Shown here: positions 18,303 through 27,196 of the stretch, piece by piece
Position numbering within the stretch: position 1 is the stretch's first letter
Layout of the letters: every line of letters begins with the position of its first letter
Assembly: GCA_963751695.1 (NCBI GenBank)
Contig: CAVVVP010000009.1
Coordinates: 124,001-188,000 of the forward strand
Direction: 5' to 3'
DNA: 64,000 nucleotides
DNA from: SZUA-22 sp963751695
GTDB lineage: Bacteria > Bacteroidota > Ignavibacteria > Ignavibacteriales > Melioribacteraceae
Notes under the pieces: generated by a model
Told to the model about the DNA's origin: nothing
What the model saw: the letters and a program-made list of their open reading frames with translations, nothing else
Database searches by the model: none
Position numbers and translations under genes: made by a program

Positions 18303-19094
18303 ATTAGTTTGTTTGCAACTATTTGATTAGTCAAGCCCAGCCTGCCTTTGAGGCTGATCAGCATTTCAAGCGGTGAAAGCATCACGAGCCTAGAAAGCAA
18401 GGGCCAGGCCTAGACGATATCACAGTGCTCAAAGCCAGCCAGGCCTTGACAAAAGTTATGTGTGTTGGTGAGACAAAAACTTTATTACTGTTACTTGAAA
18501 GATTCTTTTTAGTCACCCTATATGACGCAGGGCAGGGCAGGCGTTTAAAGACTGTTGAAATTTGGACACCCCTAGAAGCCAGTGCAGCACTGGTGTCTGG
18601 CAATCAACACTTAATGGAGTGATGATATAAATCTGGTATAATCTTTGATTTTCTGATCATGAGATGCCGAGCCGAGCTAGATATTTTATGACTTTCAAAA
18701 CTTGAGATTTTAACCAATTGCCATTAAAGGTTCACAACCCTAGTGATGAAAAAATTATGGTTTTGAACTTTTCTTTTGCTAGGGGTGATCTCTCTTAATT
18801 TCTGGAAGAAAAATATGAAAACCCTATTCACATCATGAGCCCAAAATGCTTGTGAAAATACTCACCCTAATAGTAGTTTGCAACTCTATTGTTAGAACGC
18901 GGGGGTAAATGGGAAATTGTTGAAATATTATGAAATTAACTGCTGAATGTGAAGCGAGGCTGTTGTCAATTAGAACTAAATACAGATTACCCGACAGATA
19001 TACCGTCTGGGTACATCAAGTACATAATACCAGCAAGAATCAAAATAAGTCCAATTCCTCACCAAAAATAACCAACCCAACTAATTTTCCATAG
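18303..19094. other. Non-coding, decayed stretch of the element
   Basis: No intact gene is visible. The block 18380-18620 has locally higher GC and contains short complementary words (CCAGTGCAGCACTGG near 18577). At about 18973-19085 the minus strand encodes a membrane-like fragment with an internal TGA where Trp is expected (GIGLILILAGIMYLMYPDG), apparently the decayed gene following the fragment at 19095-19298. Confidence 0.4.
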
Positions 19095-19298
19095 TCATGT
19101 CTTTTCAATTCTGAGTTCCTTAATATCATTTAATGAGTAAGAATATTTGGTTGAATCGTTTCTTAAAATTTCAATTTGATTATATTCATCAAATACCACT
19201 GCTTTAATACTATCAAGAAATACTTTTTCTTCTGTATTAAGAACAATACTAATTTTGTCACTTTCCTCAATTTCCTCTTAAATTCATCTGTATCAACT
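19095..19298 (-). pseudogene. Remnant of an unrecognised gene cut by the IS3 element
   Basis: From about 19282 down to the TGA at 19095-19097 the minus strand reads as a clean 60-residue protein tail (SDKISIVLNTEEKVFLDS, then LNDIKELRIEKT). A stop codon and frame change lie just upstream, and the IS3 left end starts at 19299, so the 5' part is lost. No family was recognised. Confidence 0.45.
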
Positions 19299-19360
19299 GA
19301 CCTGCCCCCCAAAAAGTGATCCACTATAAATGTTATATTTAGGATCAAAGGAGGAAAGTT

Positions 19361-19639
19361 ATGGGGAAAATCAAGTACAGCACAGAACAAATTATTGGTA
19401 AACTACGAGAAGCAGAAGTAATGCAGTCCCAAGGATCGACAGTTGAACACATCTGTAAGCAATTAGGGATTACTAATCAAACTTACTATAGATGGAGAAA
19501 AGAATACGGAGGGATACGAATTGATCAAGCGAAAAGATTGAAGTCCTTAGAACAAGAAAATGCACGATTGAAGAAAATAGTAGCAGATCTATCGATAGAT
19601 AATTCCATACTAAAGGAAGCATCACGGGGAAACTATTAA
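19361..19639 (+). CDS. IS3-family OrfA (helix-turn-helix, leucine-zipper protein)
   Basis: The 92-residue protein has an HTH region (TVEHICKQLGITNQTYYRW) and a coiled coil (LEQENARLKKIVADLSI), as in OrfA of IS3 elements. It has a good ribosome binding site (AAAGGAGG). Near its end a slippery heptamer GGGAAAC (19627-19633) sits in the X-XXY-YYZ phase, so ribosomes can slip by -1 into orfB and make the full transposase. OrfA alone usually binds the ends and limits transposition. Confidence 0.93.
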   Translation: MGKIKYSTEQIIGKLREAEVMQSQGSTVEHICKQLGITNQTYYRWRKEYGGIRIDQAKRLKSLEQENARLKKIVADLSIDNSILKEASRGNY

Positions 19640-20481
19640 GCCCGGCAAAGAGACGTCGGGCAGTAGAAGAGATAGTCAAGAAGCTGAATGTCTCAGAAAG
19701 AAGAGCTTGTCGGGTATTAGAACAACCAAGATCGACCCAGAGGCGGAAAAATAGAGAAAAGGATGATGAGGCGGCTCTAACAGAAGAGATAATAAAGCTA
19801 GCAAAAGACTATGGACGTTATGGATACCGGCGTATTACAGCTCTGTTAAACCAGAGAGGATGGAGAGTAAACCACAAGAGAGTAGAAAGGATATGGAGAA
19901 GAGAAGGACTGAAAGTTCCTAGAAAACAGCCCAAAAGGAAGAGATTATGGTTTAATGATGGATCTTGTATAAGACTTAAACCGATGTATAAGAACCATGT
20001 CTGGAGTTATGATTTTGTCTTTGAAAGAACAAGTGATGGGAAAGCAATGAGGATGTTAAACATAATAGATGAATACAGCAGAGAATGTCTGGCTATCCAT
20101 GTAGATCGTCAGATAAACTCATCAGAAGTGCTTTATAAGCTAAGTGAACTCTTTATCTCACATGGGATACCAGATTATATTCGATCAGATAATGGGAGTG
20201 AATTTACCGCACTAGCAATAAGAAAATGGCTGCAAAGAATAGGAGTTAAGACTTTATACATTGAACCGGGAAGTCCATGGGAAAATGGATATATAGAATC
20301 ATTTAATGGAAAGTTGAGAGATGAGTTATTGAATGGAGAAATATTTGATACTATATTAGAAGCAAGAGTTTTGACAGAACAGTGGAGAGAACATTATAAT
20401 AATGTCAGACCACACAGTTCGTTAAATTTTGCGCCTCCGGTACCGGAGGCAGTACCATACCCTCAGGTAGCGAGTGCTTAG
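19627..20481 (+). CDS. IS3-family OrfB transposase, expressed by -1 frameshift
   Basis: The frame is open from the slippery site to 20481 (about 285 residues). An HTH_21-type segment (YGRYGYRRITALLNQRG) precedes the rve/DDE integrase core: Asp in WSYDFV, Asp in RSDNGSEF, Glu in ENGYIESFNGKLRDE. All three catalytic acids are present, and no stop lies in the frame, so the element looks active. An internal ATG at 19984 would give only the catalytic core and is unlikely to be the real start. Confidence 0.9.
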   Translation, partial: GKLLSPAKRRRAVEEIVKKLNVSERRACRVLEQPRSTQRRKNREKDDEAALTEEIIKLAKDYGRYGYRRITALLNQRGWRVNHKRVERIWRREGLKVPRKQPKRKRLWFNDGSCIRLKPMYKNHVWSYDFVFERTSDGKAMRMLNIIDEYSRECLAIHVDRQINSSEVLYKLSELFISHGIPDYIRSDNGSEFTALAIRKWLQRIGVKTLYIEPGSPWENGYIESFNGKLRDELLNGEIFDTILEARVLTEQWREHYNNVRPHSSLNFAPPVPEAVPYPQVASA

Positions 20482-20552
20482 GGTATGAGTATAACATTAA
20501 CACTGGTACATATAATGGGGGCAGGTCCAAAGTAACAATCTCCGGGTGTGAG

Positions 20553-21942
20553 ACTGTAAGATATTTTGTGTAAATGGGATTTTAGTTACTCAATAAAAGG
20601 CTTTAACCTTTCTTCAAATATAATAGATAGTTGAGAAAAAATAAATGCCCAATTTCTAAGTGGCATAGTCCATTTTTTAGCTATGTCCTTGTAAGCAAGA
20701 TAAAGCATTTTAGTTAAAGCATCATCATTAGGGAAAAGAGCACGATTTTTAGTTACTTTTCTAAACTGACGATGAAGGTTTTCAACAGCATTGGTAGTGT
20801 AAATAACCGTTCTTATCTCTTCGGGATATTTGAAAAAGACAGCTAAATTATCCCAGTTATTTTTCCAAGAGTTAATAGGGTAAGGATACTTCTTGCCCCA
20901 CTTTTCTTCTAATTTATCAAGGGCAAGCAAACCAGCTTCTTCAGTTGGAGCTTTGTAAACTGATTTCAAATCTCTCATAAATTCTTTCTGATTTTTAGAG
21001 GCAACATATCTAATTGTATTTCTTATTTGATGGATAATACACTGCTGAACTTCACAACCCGGGAAAACAGATTCAATAGCCTCTGGGAAGCCAATGAGAC
21101 CATCAACTGCCGAGATAAGTATATCTTGAACACCACGATTCTTCAACTCGGTCATTATACCAAGCCAGTAATTTGCTCCCTCTGACTCACCAACCCAGAT
21201 ACCCAACATATCTTTGCGTCCCTCTAAATCAATGGCTAAGCACGTATAAGCTGCCTTAGAACGCACTTTCCCGTCCTCTCTTACCTTGTAGTGGATAGCA
21301 TCAAAGAAAACAATTGGATAGATTTCTGACAGTGGTCTTGACTGCCACTCTTTAGCATGAACTACTATGGAATCCGTTATTCTAGATACTGTGGTTGGTG
21401 ATATTTCTAGGCCATAAATCTCTTCTACATGACTTTGAATATCTCTGGTGGTCATACCCTTTGCATACATGGAAATGATCTTGTTCTCGATTGGACCCAA
21501 AGTCTTTTCGTACTTTTTTACCACTACTGGATCGAAAGTCGAGTTACGATCTCTCGGAATGGTTAACTCTATTTTTCCTTCATCTGTCTTTATTGTTTTT
21601 TGAGTTTTACCATTGCGATTATTTCCACTGTGAATCCCATAAGGTGAGTTTTTCTCATATCCTAAATGTTCGGAAAGTTCTGATTCGAGTATGTTTTCTA
21701 GAGATGATTTTAGAAGCTTTTTAATGGCTCCATCTTTACCCATGAGATCCTCATAGGATTTGGCTTTTTCTAAATCTTTTAATAATTCTTCTATGGCTTC
21801 TTCTGATAGTTTCATAAATACTCTCACGTAAATGGTTAATAATTAAGTTAATATTTTTTTCAATAACATCTATGTAGCTTCCTTAGGCTTAGCCTCTCTT
21901 AACTTCATAGATGTTTACCATTTACACAAAACTATTTACACT
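20553..21942 (-). mobile_element. IS256-family insertion sequence, about 1390 bp
   Basis: Imperfect 25-bp inverted ends: 20553-20577 and 21918-21942, sharing TTTTGTGTAAATGG. Between them is a single transposase gene on the minus strand. It sits 25 bp from the IS3 right end. An 8-9 bp target duplication was not found. Its right end cuts the repeat-protein pseudogene at 21943. Confidence 0.85.
20586..21827 (-). CDS. IS256-family (mutator-type) transposase
   Basis: The 413-residue protein shows the family signature: SGNNRNGKTQKTIKTDEG, MYAKGMTTRDIQSHVEEIYG, catalytic Asp in FFDAIHYKV, second Asp in LISAVDGLIGFPEAI with the conserved Cys/His pair after it (CIIHQIRNT), and the Glu in NAVENLHRQFRKV. 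Length is normal for the family and no stop interrupts it, so it is probably active. A second Met (MKLSEEAI, residue 5) may be the true start. Confidence 0.95.
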   Translation of the reverse strand: MRVFMKLSEEAIEELLKDLEKAKSYEDLMGKDGAIKKLLKSSLENILESELSEHLGYEKNSPYGIHSGNNRNGKTQKTIKTDEGKIELTIPRDRNSTFDPVVVKKYEKTLGPIENKIISMYAKGMTTRDIQSHVEEIYGLEISPTTVSRITDSIVVHAKEWQSRPLSEIYPIVFFDAIHYKVREDGKVRSKAAYTCLAIDLEGRKDMLGIWVGESEGANYWLGIMTELKNRGVQDILISAVDGLIGFPEAIESVFPGCEVQQCIIHQIRNTIRYVASKNQKEFMRDLKSVYKAPTEEAGLLALDKLEEKWGKKYPYPINSWKNNWDNLAVFFKYPEEIRTVIYTTNAVENLHRQFRKVTKNRALFPNDDALTKMLYLAYKDIAKKWTMPLRNWAFIFSQLSIIFEERLKPFIE

Positions 21943-22832
21943 ACCCCGGATATGCATAAACTATCATTCCATATTTCTCCTCTAACTGTGTCAATACTTC
22001 CATCGCTCTTGTTTATATAACTAAGTCTCTCATAATTTCCCCATTCATCATTCTCCGTCCAAACTTGCACCAATATTTTCAGTAAACTTATTGTTCTCAT
22101 CATATTCAGATAATGCTTGTATCGCATACTGCCAACTATAACCATTCCATGTTGTTTCCAATTGAATTACTTAGGTTATTGTTGTCATCATATATATATG
22201 TATAAGCGAGAACATTTTCCCATTCACTTCCGTTCCATTTATCAATAATTACCTGCTCAACTAGACCAGTTTCGTTTCTAGAAGAAAGAATCCTTGAGCC
22301 AAGCATCCACTCACTATTTTCGTAGTGATAAGTAATAGTTGTAATTTCTCCATCATCAGAATAACTATCAATTATCTTTATAGATGGATGCCAACCAGAT
22401 TCTTCCATAAACCTAATGATAGTTTCTGTTTTCCTTCCCATTATATCATACTTTGTTAGAGTTTCCGTATCCTCATACCAATTATTTTGATTCCAATACA
22501 TACTTGTCTCTTTAATTACGTTATTTTTGTCATCATACTCGTATTCGAATCTCAAACTTTTTTGCATACCCTCATTATTTTTATTAAATCTAATTTTCCC
22601 TATAATTTGAGACTCCTCAAATTCATATTCGTCAATAAAAACCATACCATCTGCATGGATATACTCACAGGCTGACTAAATGGTTTTCATCATTATCAAT
22701 ACTTAGTTCCTTAATATTATAGTTTAACGACCTCATGATCTTATTAGTCTTAAATAATTCAAGTGGGTGTTCTCTCTGAGCAAATATGGTAGTAACCATT
22801 AGAAGCACAGTAGCACAAATTATTCTGTTCAT
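21943..22832 (-). pseudogene. Secreted YD-like repeat protein, frameshifted and cut by IS256
   Basis: Reading from the ATG at 22832 there is a signal peptide (IICATVLLMVTTIFAQ), then about 40 residues ending in a premature stop. The protein continues in another frame (EEWL-type repeats such as YEYDDKNNVIKETSMYWN and YTYIYDDNNNLSNSI) to about 22136, then shifts again (YDENNK-like) until the IS256 end at 21943. The C-terminal sorting domain is lost. It is a decayed paralogue of the intact gene just upstream at 22845-24299, 12 bp away. Confidence 0.75.
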
Positions 22833-22844
22833 TAAATTTCCCTT

Positions 22845-24299
22845 TTATTTTAACAACACCATTTTTTTGCTTTCAACAAACTGACCCGCCTGTATTCTAT
22901 AAAAGTAGATTCCACTACTCAATCTTGAGGCATTAAAATCTACTTCGTAATTTCCAATTGGTTGTTCTTTATTGACTAGTGATGCTACTTCTCTGCCCAA
23001 GACATCAAATACTTTTAACGATACATGAGATTGATTTGGTATTGAGTAACTTATCTTTGTTGTAGGGTTGAATGGATTGGGGTAGTTTTGAGAAAGAGAA
23101 TAATCTATACTGTTTATGTAGTTCTTTTCAACATCTGTAATTGTTGAATAATATGCATCAATTGTGAAAGTGTAATAGTAAAACTTTCTGTCAAATGAAT
23201 CAAAAAGGGTAAAGGGGCCACTTTTCGCAACCCACAAATTCTCATCCCAACTTTCTGATGAAGCCAAGTACATATTCCCATTAAAATCATAATTATAACT
23301 GTATCTCCAATTGTTACCCCACTGACTTCCATCCCAGATTTCTGTTAAGTCTAACACCATATTTTCATCAATATCATAAGCGTAAACTTGCCGCTTCCAT
23401 TTTGTCCATTGACTTCCATCCCAGTTTTCATTCAAAAACATTGTGATATTCCCACTGGTTTCATAAGTATAGGTATATTTCCAAAAATACTTCCATTGAT
23501 TTTCATACCAATTTTCTCGTATCTGAAATATTATATTGTTGCTAGAATCGTAATTATAAGTATATTTTCTTTTATTCACCCATTGTGTTCCATCCCAACT
23601 TTCCCTTAATTCCAATTCTAAATTGCTATTAGAATCATAAGTATATGTATTCAGTTTATCACTCACCCATTGACTTCCATTCCATATCTCACCAAGATCT
23701 GATAACACATTCCCAGTTGAACCAATGGAATAATTATGTCTCCAATCATTCACCCAATCATATCCATTCCAGTGTTGTCTTAATTCCAATATTAAATTTC
23801 CTTTGGAATCATATTCATAAATATATCGGTTATCTAACATCCAAAGATTTTCATCCCATGTTTCTGTTAAAACTGAAATCAGGTTTTCATCTGTGTCATA
23901 AGTATAAATTTGTCGATTATAATTCACCCATTGATTCCCATCAAAATCTTTATTGGTCTGTAGTGTCATATTCCCATTGGAGTCATACAAGTAGCTGTGT
24001 AGCCAATTATTTATCCAATCACTCCCTTCCCTTAACCTCAATGTCATATTCCCATTGGAGTCATAAGAATAACTATGCTTTGAACCACCTCCGCTTTCAC
24101 TAGTTGTAAAAACACTATCAAGTAATGAGGTTGAATCTTGTCTATTGCTTAGTCTTTCAGTTAAATCTAGTTGATGAGAGTTTAAAACATTAGAATTTAG
24201 ATGAAGTAAATCACCTCTTTTGAAAGGCATCTCATTTTCAAAATCTTGTCCCCATAACTGAAGACTTAACAGTATGATAATTAGTGAAATCAGTTTCAT
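22845..24299 (-). CDS. Secreted tandem-repeat protein with T9SS C-terminal sorting domain
   Basis: The 484-residue protein has a signal peptide (LISLIIILLSLQLWGQ), then ten repeats of 29 residues (first one 26) from residue 77 to about 363. Each follows the pattern Y-x-YDSxGNxxLxLxExWDGxQW. Residues 404-484 form a type IX secretion sorting domain: QNYPNPFNPTTKISYSIP, VLGREVASLV, LSSGIYFYRIQAG, KKMVLLK. It should be exported through T9SS and anchored or released at the cell surface. The repeats recall YD/RHS-type beta-strand modules with Trp-rich turns, which may bind carbohydrate or form a solenoid (inference). It is unusual as cargo of a small integrated element, where it lies between IS256 and the right repeat. 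Confidence 0.85.
   Translation of the reverse strand: MKLISLIIILLSLQLWGQDFENEMPFKRGDLLHLNSNVLNSHQLDLTERLSNRQDSTSLLDSVFTTSESGGGSKHSYSYDSNGNMTLRLREGSDWINNWLHSYLYDSNGNMTLQTNKDFDGNQWVNYNRQIYTYDTDENLISVLTETWDENLWMLDNRYIYEYDSKGNLILELRQHWNGYDWVNDWRHNYSIGSTGNVLSDLGEIWNGSQWVSDKLNTYTYDSNSNLELELRESWDGTQWVNKRKYTYNYDSSNNIIFQIRENWYENQWKYFWKYTYTYETSGNITMFLNENWDGSQWTKWKRQVYAYDIDENMVLDLTEIWDGSQWGNNWRYSYNYDFNGNMYLASSESWDENLWVAKSGPFTLFDSFDRKFYYYTFTIDAYYSTITDVEKNYINSIDYSLSQNYPNPFNPTTKISYSIPNQSHVSLKVFDVLGREVASLVNKEQPIGNYEVDFNASRLSSGIYFYRIQAGQFVESKKMVLLK
23211..24071 (-). repeat. Ten tandem 87-bp coding repeats
   Basis: Repeats of 29 codons inside the T9SS cargo gene, spaced exactly 87 bp from residue 103 onward, with 78 bp for the first. 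They share YDSxGN and WDGxQW words but differ in sequence, so they are old or under diversifying change. Confidence 0.85.
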
Positions 24300-24628
24300 A
24301 GTTCAAACTTAAATCAAAAGACACTTAACTCCAATATCCAATAATTAGTATAACTCTTTTCAAAAAGTTTGTCAATAGGTAGTTATACTCAATTTGAGTT
24401 TTAGTGATATGTATCACATTTGAATTAATTTCAACAATCAAAAATTGATAGCAATTAGATTTAGCAAAATTAATTTTAAAGCAGCCCACGGCGTCGTGGC
24501 GACAGTTTCGCCTATACGCCAATAGAAACACTCAAACTCAGTCTCTCAACTCTCGCTACGACTCTAATTTTTCTCCATCAATACTGTCAATTTAACCAAG
24601 TTAGCCATCAGCAATTTAAATGCCAGGC

Positions 24629-24932
24629 ATGCTATTTACCATCAGTTAACTCATGTGACTTTTCATTGATGGGCATACCAAATTCTTGTAATTTTAACTG
24701 AGAACAAAAATCATATACTTAATGAATCACTCACAATCAAATACAATAATCTTTCATCAGAAACAGAATCAGTTTAACTTTTTAGTAAAATTACCAAATA
24801 AAATTGGGTCAGTTGATATTAAGACTAAGGTGTATAAAAGATTTAAAAATTCATCCTTTGGAGAAAAAAATCCATTTTCTTATTTTTACAACGCATCCTT
24901 AGCTCAGTTGGCCAGAGCAGTTGACTCTTAAT
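24629..24932. repeat. 304-bp direct repeat, right copy (DR-R)
   Basis: 303 of 304 bases equal the left copy at 14535-14838. It ends in the anticodon loop of the intact tRNA-Lys gene and carries the sequence, presumably with the promoter, in front of it. Confidence 0.93.
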
Positions 24933-24966
24933 CAATTGGTCGCGGGTTCGAATCCCGCAGGATGCA
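24893..24966 (+). tRNA. tRNA-Lys, anticodon CTT
   Basis: A 74-nt cloverleaf: acceptor GCATCCT pairs with AGGATGC, D stem GCTC/GAGC, anticodon stem GTTGA/TCAAT around loop CTCTTAA with anticodon CTT, T stem GCGGG/CCCGC with loop TTCGAAT, and discriminator A. CCA is not encoded. The gene is a join of element-side 5' half and chromosome-side 3' half. Confidence 0.97.
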
Positions 24967-25192
24967 CAAAAACAAATCATCCGACTTTATCCATTTTAGT
25001 CAATAAGACATTTTATTGATTATTTGATACAAACCGCAGAATTCACATCTCTTTCTTATATTTGTTTCTAATTTAATTGGAAGACTTTCACTGTTATTAA
25101 CACTTAGAAAAATCTGGAAGCCATTAGTTTCAGTAACTCTTTGGGGTGCATCATTTGTTGCCACTAAAAGTCTACTCGATTCTCTCACACCA

Positions 25193-25963
25193 TTGGGTAT
25201 AATTTATATCCGGCTAGTTTTTGGAATTATTTCTGCCTTGTTCATTGCTCTTATAAGAAAAAGAGATTTCTTGATAAAAAAGAAAGATCTCAAAGGGATA
25301 TTTATACTGGCCATGATTTCCATATCCCATTTGTGGATTCAGGTAACAGGAATGCAATATACTTCTGCATCAAACACGGGTTGGATTATAGGTATTGTCC
25401 CGGTTATAATGGCAATAATGGGATTCGTAATTTTTAAAGAGCGTATGAGTGGTATTCAAATGACTGGTGCAGTAATCGCATTCAGTGGATTATTGATACT
25501 AATAAGCAAAGGTGATATTAAATCTATAAATTTTATTTCGAACTATGGTGATATATTAGTTTTAGGAAGCGCATTTACATGGAGCGTTTATTCATTTTTT
25601 GGTCGAAAAGTTACTTTAGACTATCCTCCTTCTTTGGCTATTCTTTACCTATTCATCACGATGTTAGTTTTTCTGTCGCCTGTCACAATCTCATCTAGCT
25701 TCTTCACTACAGTATATTCATTGTCTGTCATTGATTGGAGTGCCCTTATATTTCTTGGAATATTTTGTTCTGGTTTGGCGTATGTTTTATGGGCCGAAGC
25801 AATGAACGAGCTGCCGGCAAACAAGGTAGGTGCTTTTCTCTATCTGGAGCCGTTTGTGACTGTTTTTACAGCATGGTTATTATTAAATGAAAATATTACG
25901 TTACTAATGATAGGGAGCGGAATTGTAATAGTTATCGGTGTAATTATGGTGAATAGAAAATAG
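25193..25963 (+). CDS. EamA/DMT-family transporter, start unclear
   Basis: From a TTG at 25193 the frame gives 256 residues with about nine membrane helices and typical EamA motifs (AMISISHLWIQVTGMQYTSAS, LGSAFTWSVYSFFGRK, FLYLEPFVTVFTAWLLLNE). Homology clearly begins earlier: in the same frame from about 25112 there is WKPLVSVTLWGASFVATKSL, the usual first helix. That open frame reaches back to 25028 but contains no ATG, GTG or TTG; CTG at 25091 or ATT at 25076 are the only near-cognate choices. So either a rare start is used or the first codons were lost. The gene starts about 100 bp after tRNA-Lys. The substrate (an amino acid, metabolite or drug) is unknown. Confidence 0.8.
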   Translation: MGIIYIRLVFGIISALFIALIRKRDFLIKKKDLKGIFILAMISISHLWIQVTGMQYTSASNTGWIIGIVPVIMAIMGFVIFKERMSGIQMTGAVIAFSGLLILISKGDIKSINFISNYGDILVLGSAFTWSVYSFFGRKVTLDYPPSLAILYLFITMLVFLSPVTISSSFFTTVYSLSVIDWSALIFLGIFCSGLAYVLWAEAMNELPANKVGAFLYLEPFVTVFTAWLLLNENITLLMIGSGIVIVIGVIMVNRK

Positions 25964-25975
25964 TGGTTTATGATT

Positions 25976-27055
25976 TTATTGTAACTCAACTTTGTAAACT
26001 TTTGTCTTGCTCTCTTTTCCTCGCAAAATAATGTCTCCGATTGACTCAAATATTAAATTCTCAAAGCCAGTGATATGTTTTTCGAGATTTTCAGATATTA
26101 AAAGGTCGGCTCCATATTCTTTGCACATAGCTTGAATTCTTGCAGCTGTGTTTAGCACATCACCATGATATGCTAACTCTCTTTTTAGATCTCCAACTTC
26201 AGTCACAGTTACTACTCCGTAGTCCATACCACCTTTGAATTCAGGTACAACTCCAAATTTATTTATGTAAAACATGTTTTTCTTTATCAGAATCTCTTTG
26301 TAATCAAAGTAAAGTTTAATTCCACTTAATGAATTAATATTACCTCGATCGATCCAACTTAGTACTACCTCATCTCCGACGTATTGATATATATCAGCCT
26401 TGTATTTAATTATAAAATCTGTAAGGTCATGATAACAGCTTTGTATGAATTGGCTGTATCTATTATGTCCTAGCTTTTCTGCAATTGTGGTTGAATCTTT
26501 AAGATCGAGAAAAAGAAAAATGCGAAATTCATCTTTGGGTTTGTGGTATTTGCCCATAATCATTTTACGCATATTCCCGGGACCAAACTTCCGATTAACT
26601 TGAACCATGAATGTCATAAATAGGATGGAAAAGATAAAATATACAAACCATGAAAAAATAAATTGAAATTTAACTATCTCCAGCATTACCTCAGGTGTTT
26701 TAAAGGGACCGACTTCAAAAAGATAAAACAGACCGTATACTAGACCGAACACAAATATCACCATGACGAAATAGAGAATTGATTTAATTAGAATAAGAGC
26801 ACCAAATGATTTTTTGCGTATGGAAGTTCTGTCTGTAAAAAAATCAATAATACAGAATAATACTCCAAACAAAGTACTCCCAGCTATCATCTCAAAATGT
26901 ACGTACCATTCGTATAAATTATTGAGTAATAGACCCTCTTTTAAGTAGGGACTAATTCCCCAAAAGGCTATTAGAAAATAGAAGTAATATATTGCAATCC
27001 AGGAAAGGATAATGATGAGGCATTCATTTGTGGCGATTTTAATTTTCCGACGCAT
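25976..27055 (-). CDS. Membrane-bound class III adenylate/guanylate cyclase
   Basis: The 359-residue protein has four to five membrane helices in its first 155 residues and a cytoplasmic cyclase domain from about residue 175. FLFLDLKDSTTIAEKLG has the first metal-binding Asp, DIYQYVGDEVVLSW the second, and AYHGDVLNTAARIQAMC the purine and transition-state region. It likely makes cAMP. The N-terminal membrane part shows no HAMP or known sensor. It converges on the transporter gene and its 5' end faces the response regulator genes 140 bp away. A Crp-family receptor is not seen in this window. Confidence 0.88.
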   Translation of the reverse strand: MRRKIKIATNECLIIILSWIAIYYFYFLIAFWGISPYLKEGLLLNNLYEWYVHFEMIAGSTLFGVLFCIIDFFTDRTSIRKKSFGALILIKSILYFVMVIFVFGLVYGLFYLFEVGPFKTPEVMLEIVKFQFIFSWFVYFIFSILFMTFMVQVNRKFGPGNMRKMIMGKYHKPKDEFRIFLFLDLKDSTTIAEKLGHNRYSQFIQSCYHDLTDFIIKYKADIYQYVGDEVVLSWIDRGNINSLSGIKLYFDYKEILIKKNMFYINKFGVVPEFKGGMDYGVVTVTEVGDLKRELAYHGDVLNTAARIQAMCKEYGADLLISENLEKHITGFENLIFESIGDIILRGKESKTKVYKVELQ

Positions 27056-27196
27056 CTCAATTATTTTGATTTCTAGAAAAACATTTAATAAAAATTAAAA
27101 TACAAAATATTACATTTTGAAAGATGAATATCGTCATCTGTTTCGTGTTTTGGAAACAATATTGTTAAAAAATCTAGAATTTATTATCTTTAATTT

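Larger units (their letters stand above)
19299..20527 (+). mobile_element. IS3-family insertion sequence, 1229 bp
   Basis: The ends are inverted: GACCTGCCCCC at 19299-19309 and its complement at 20517-20527. Inside are orfA and orfB joined by a -1 frame change, the standard IS3 plan. No 3-bp target duplication is visible (ACT on the left, CAA on the right), so flanking DNA may have been rearranged. Confidence 0.9.
14839..24932. mobile_element. Integrated element of about 10.1 kb in tRNA-Lys
   Basis: The segment is bounded by 304-bp direct repeats that both contain the 5' half of tRNA-Lys. It carries a tyrosine recombinase 164 bp inside the left edge, a divergent HTH protein, a RepA-like ATPase, a hairpin-rich non-coding block, an IS3-type and an IS256-type insertion, decayed gene fragments, and a T9SS-type repeat protein. 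No conjugation or phage structural genes are present, so it looks like a small replicative-integrative plasmid-like element. The right repeat restores the tRNA, so the element appears to supply the 5' half and promoter side of the tRNA instead of the more common 3' end. Confidence 0.8.

Noticed and set aside
18425..18622. Overlapping frames on both strands in the element
   Set aside because: No ribosome binding site, no protein-like composition, and both strands open by chance in a locally GC-richer stretch.
19299..21942. IS3 and IS256 as ends of one composite transposon
   Set aside because: They belong to different families, lie next to each other with 25 bp between, and enclose nothing.
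23211..24071. Tandem 87-bp repeats as a CRISPR-like or satellite array
   Set aside because: The units are in-frame coding repeats in an open 484-residue protein and have no spacer pattern or cas genes.
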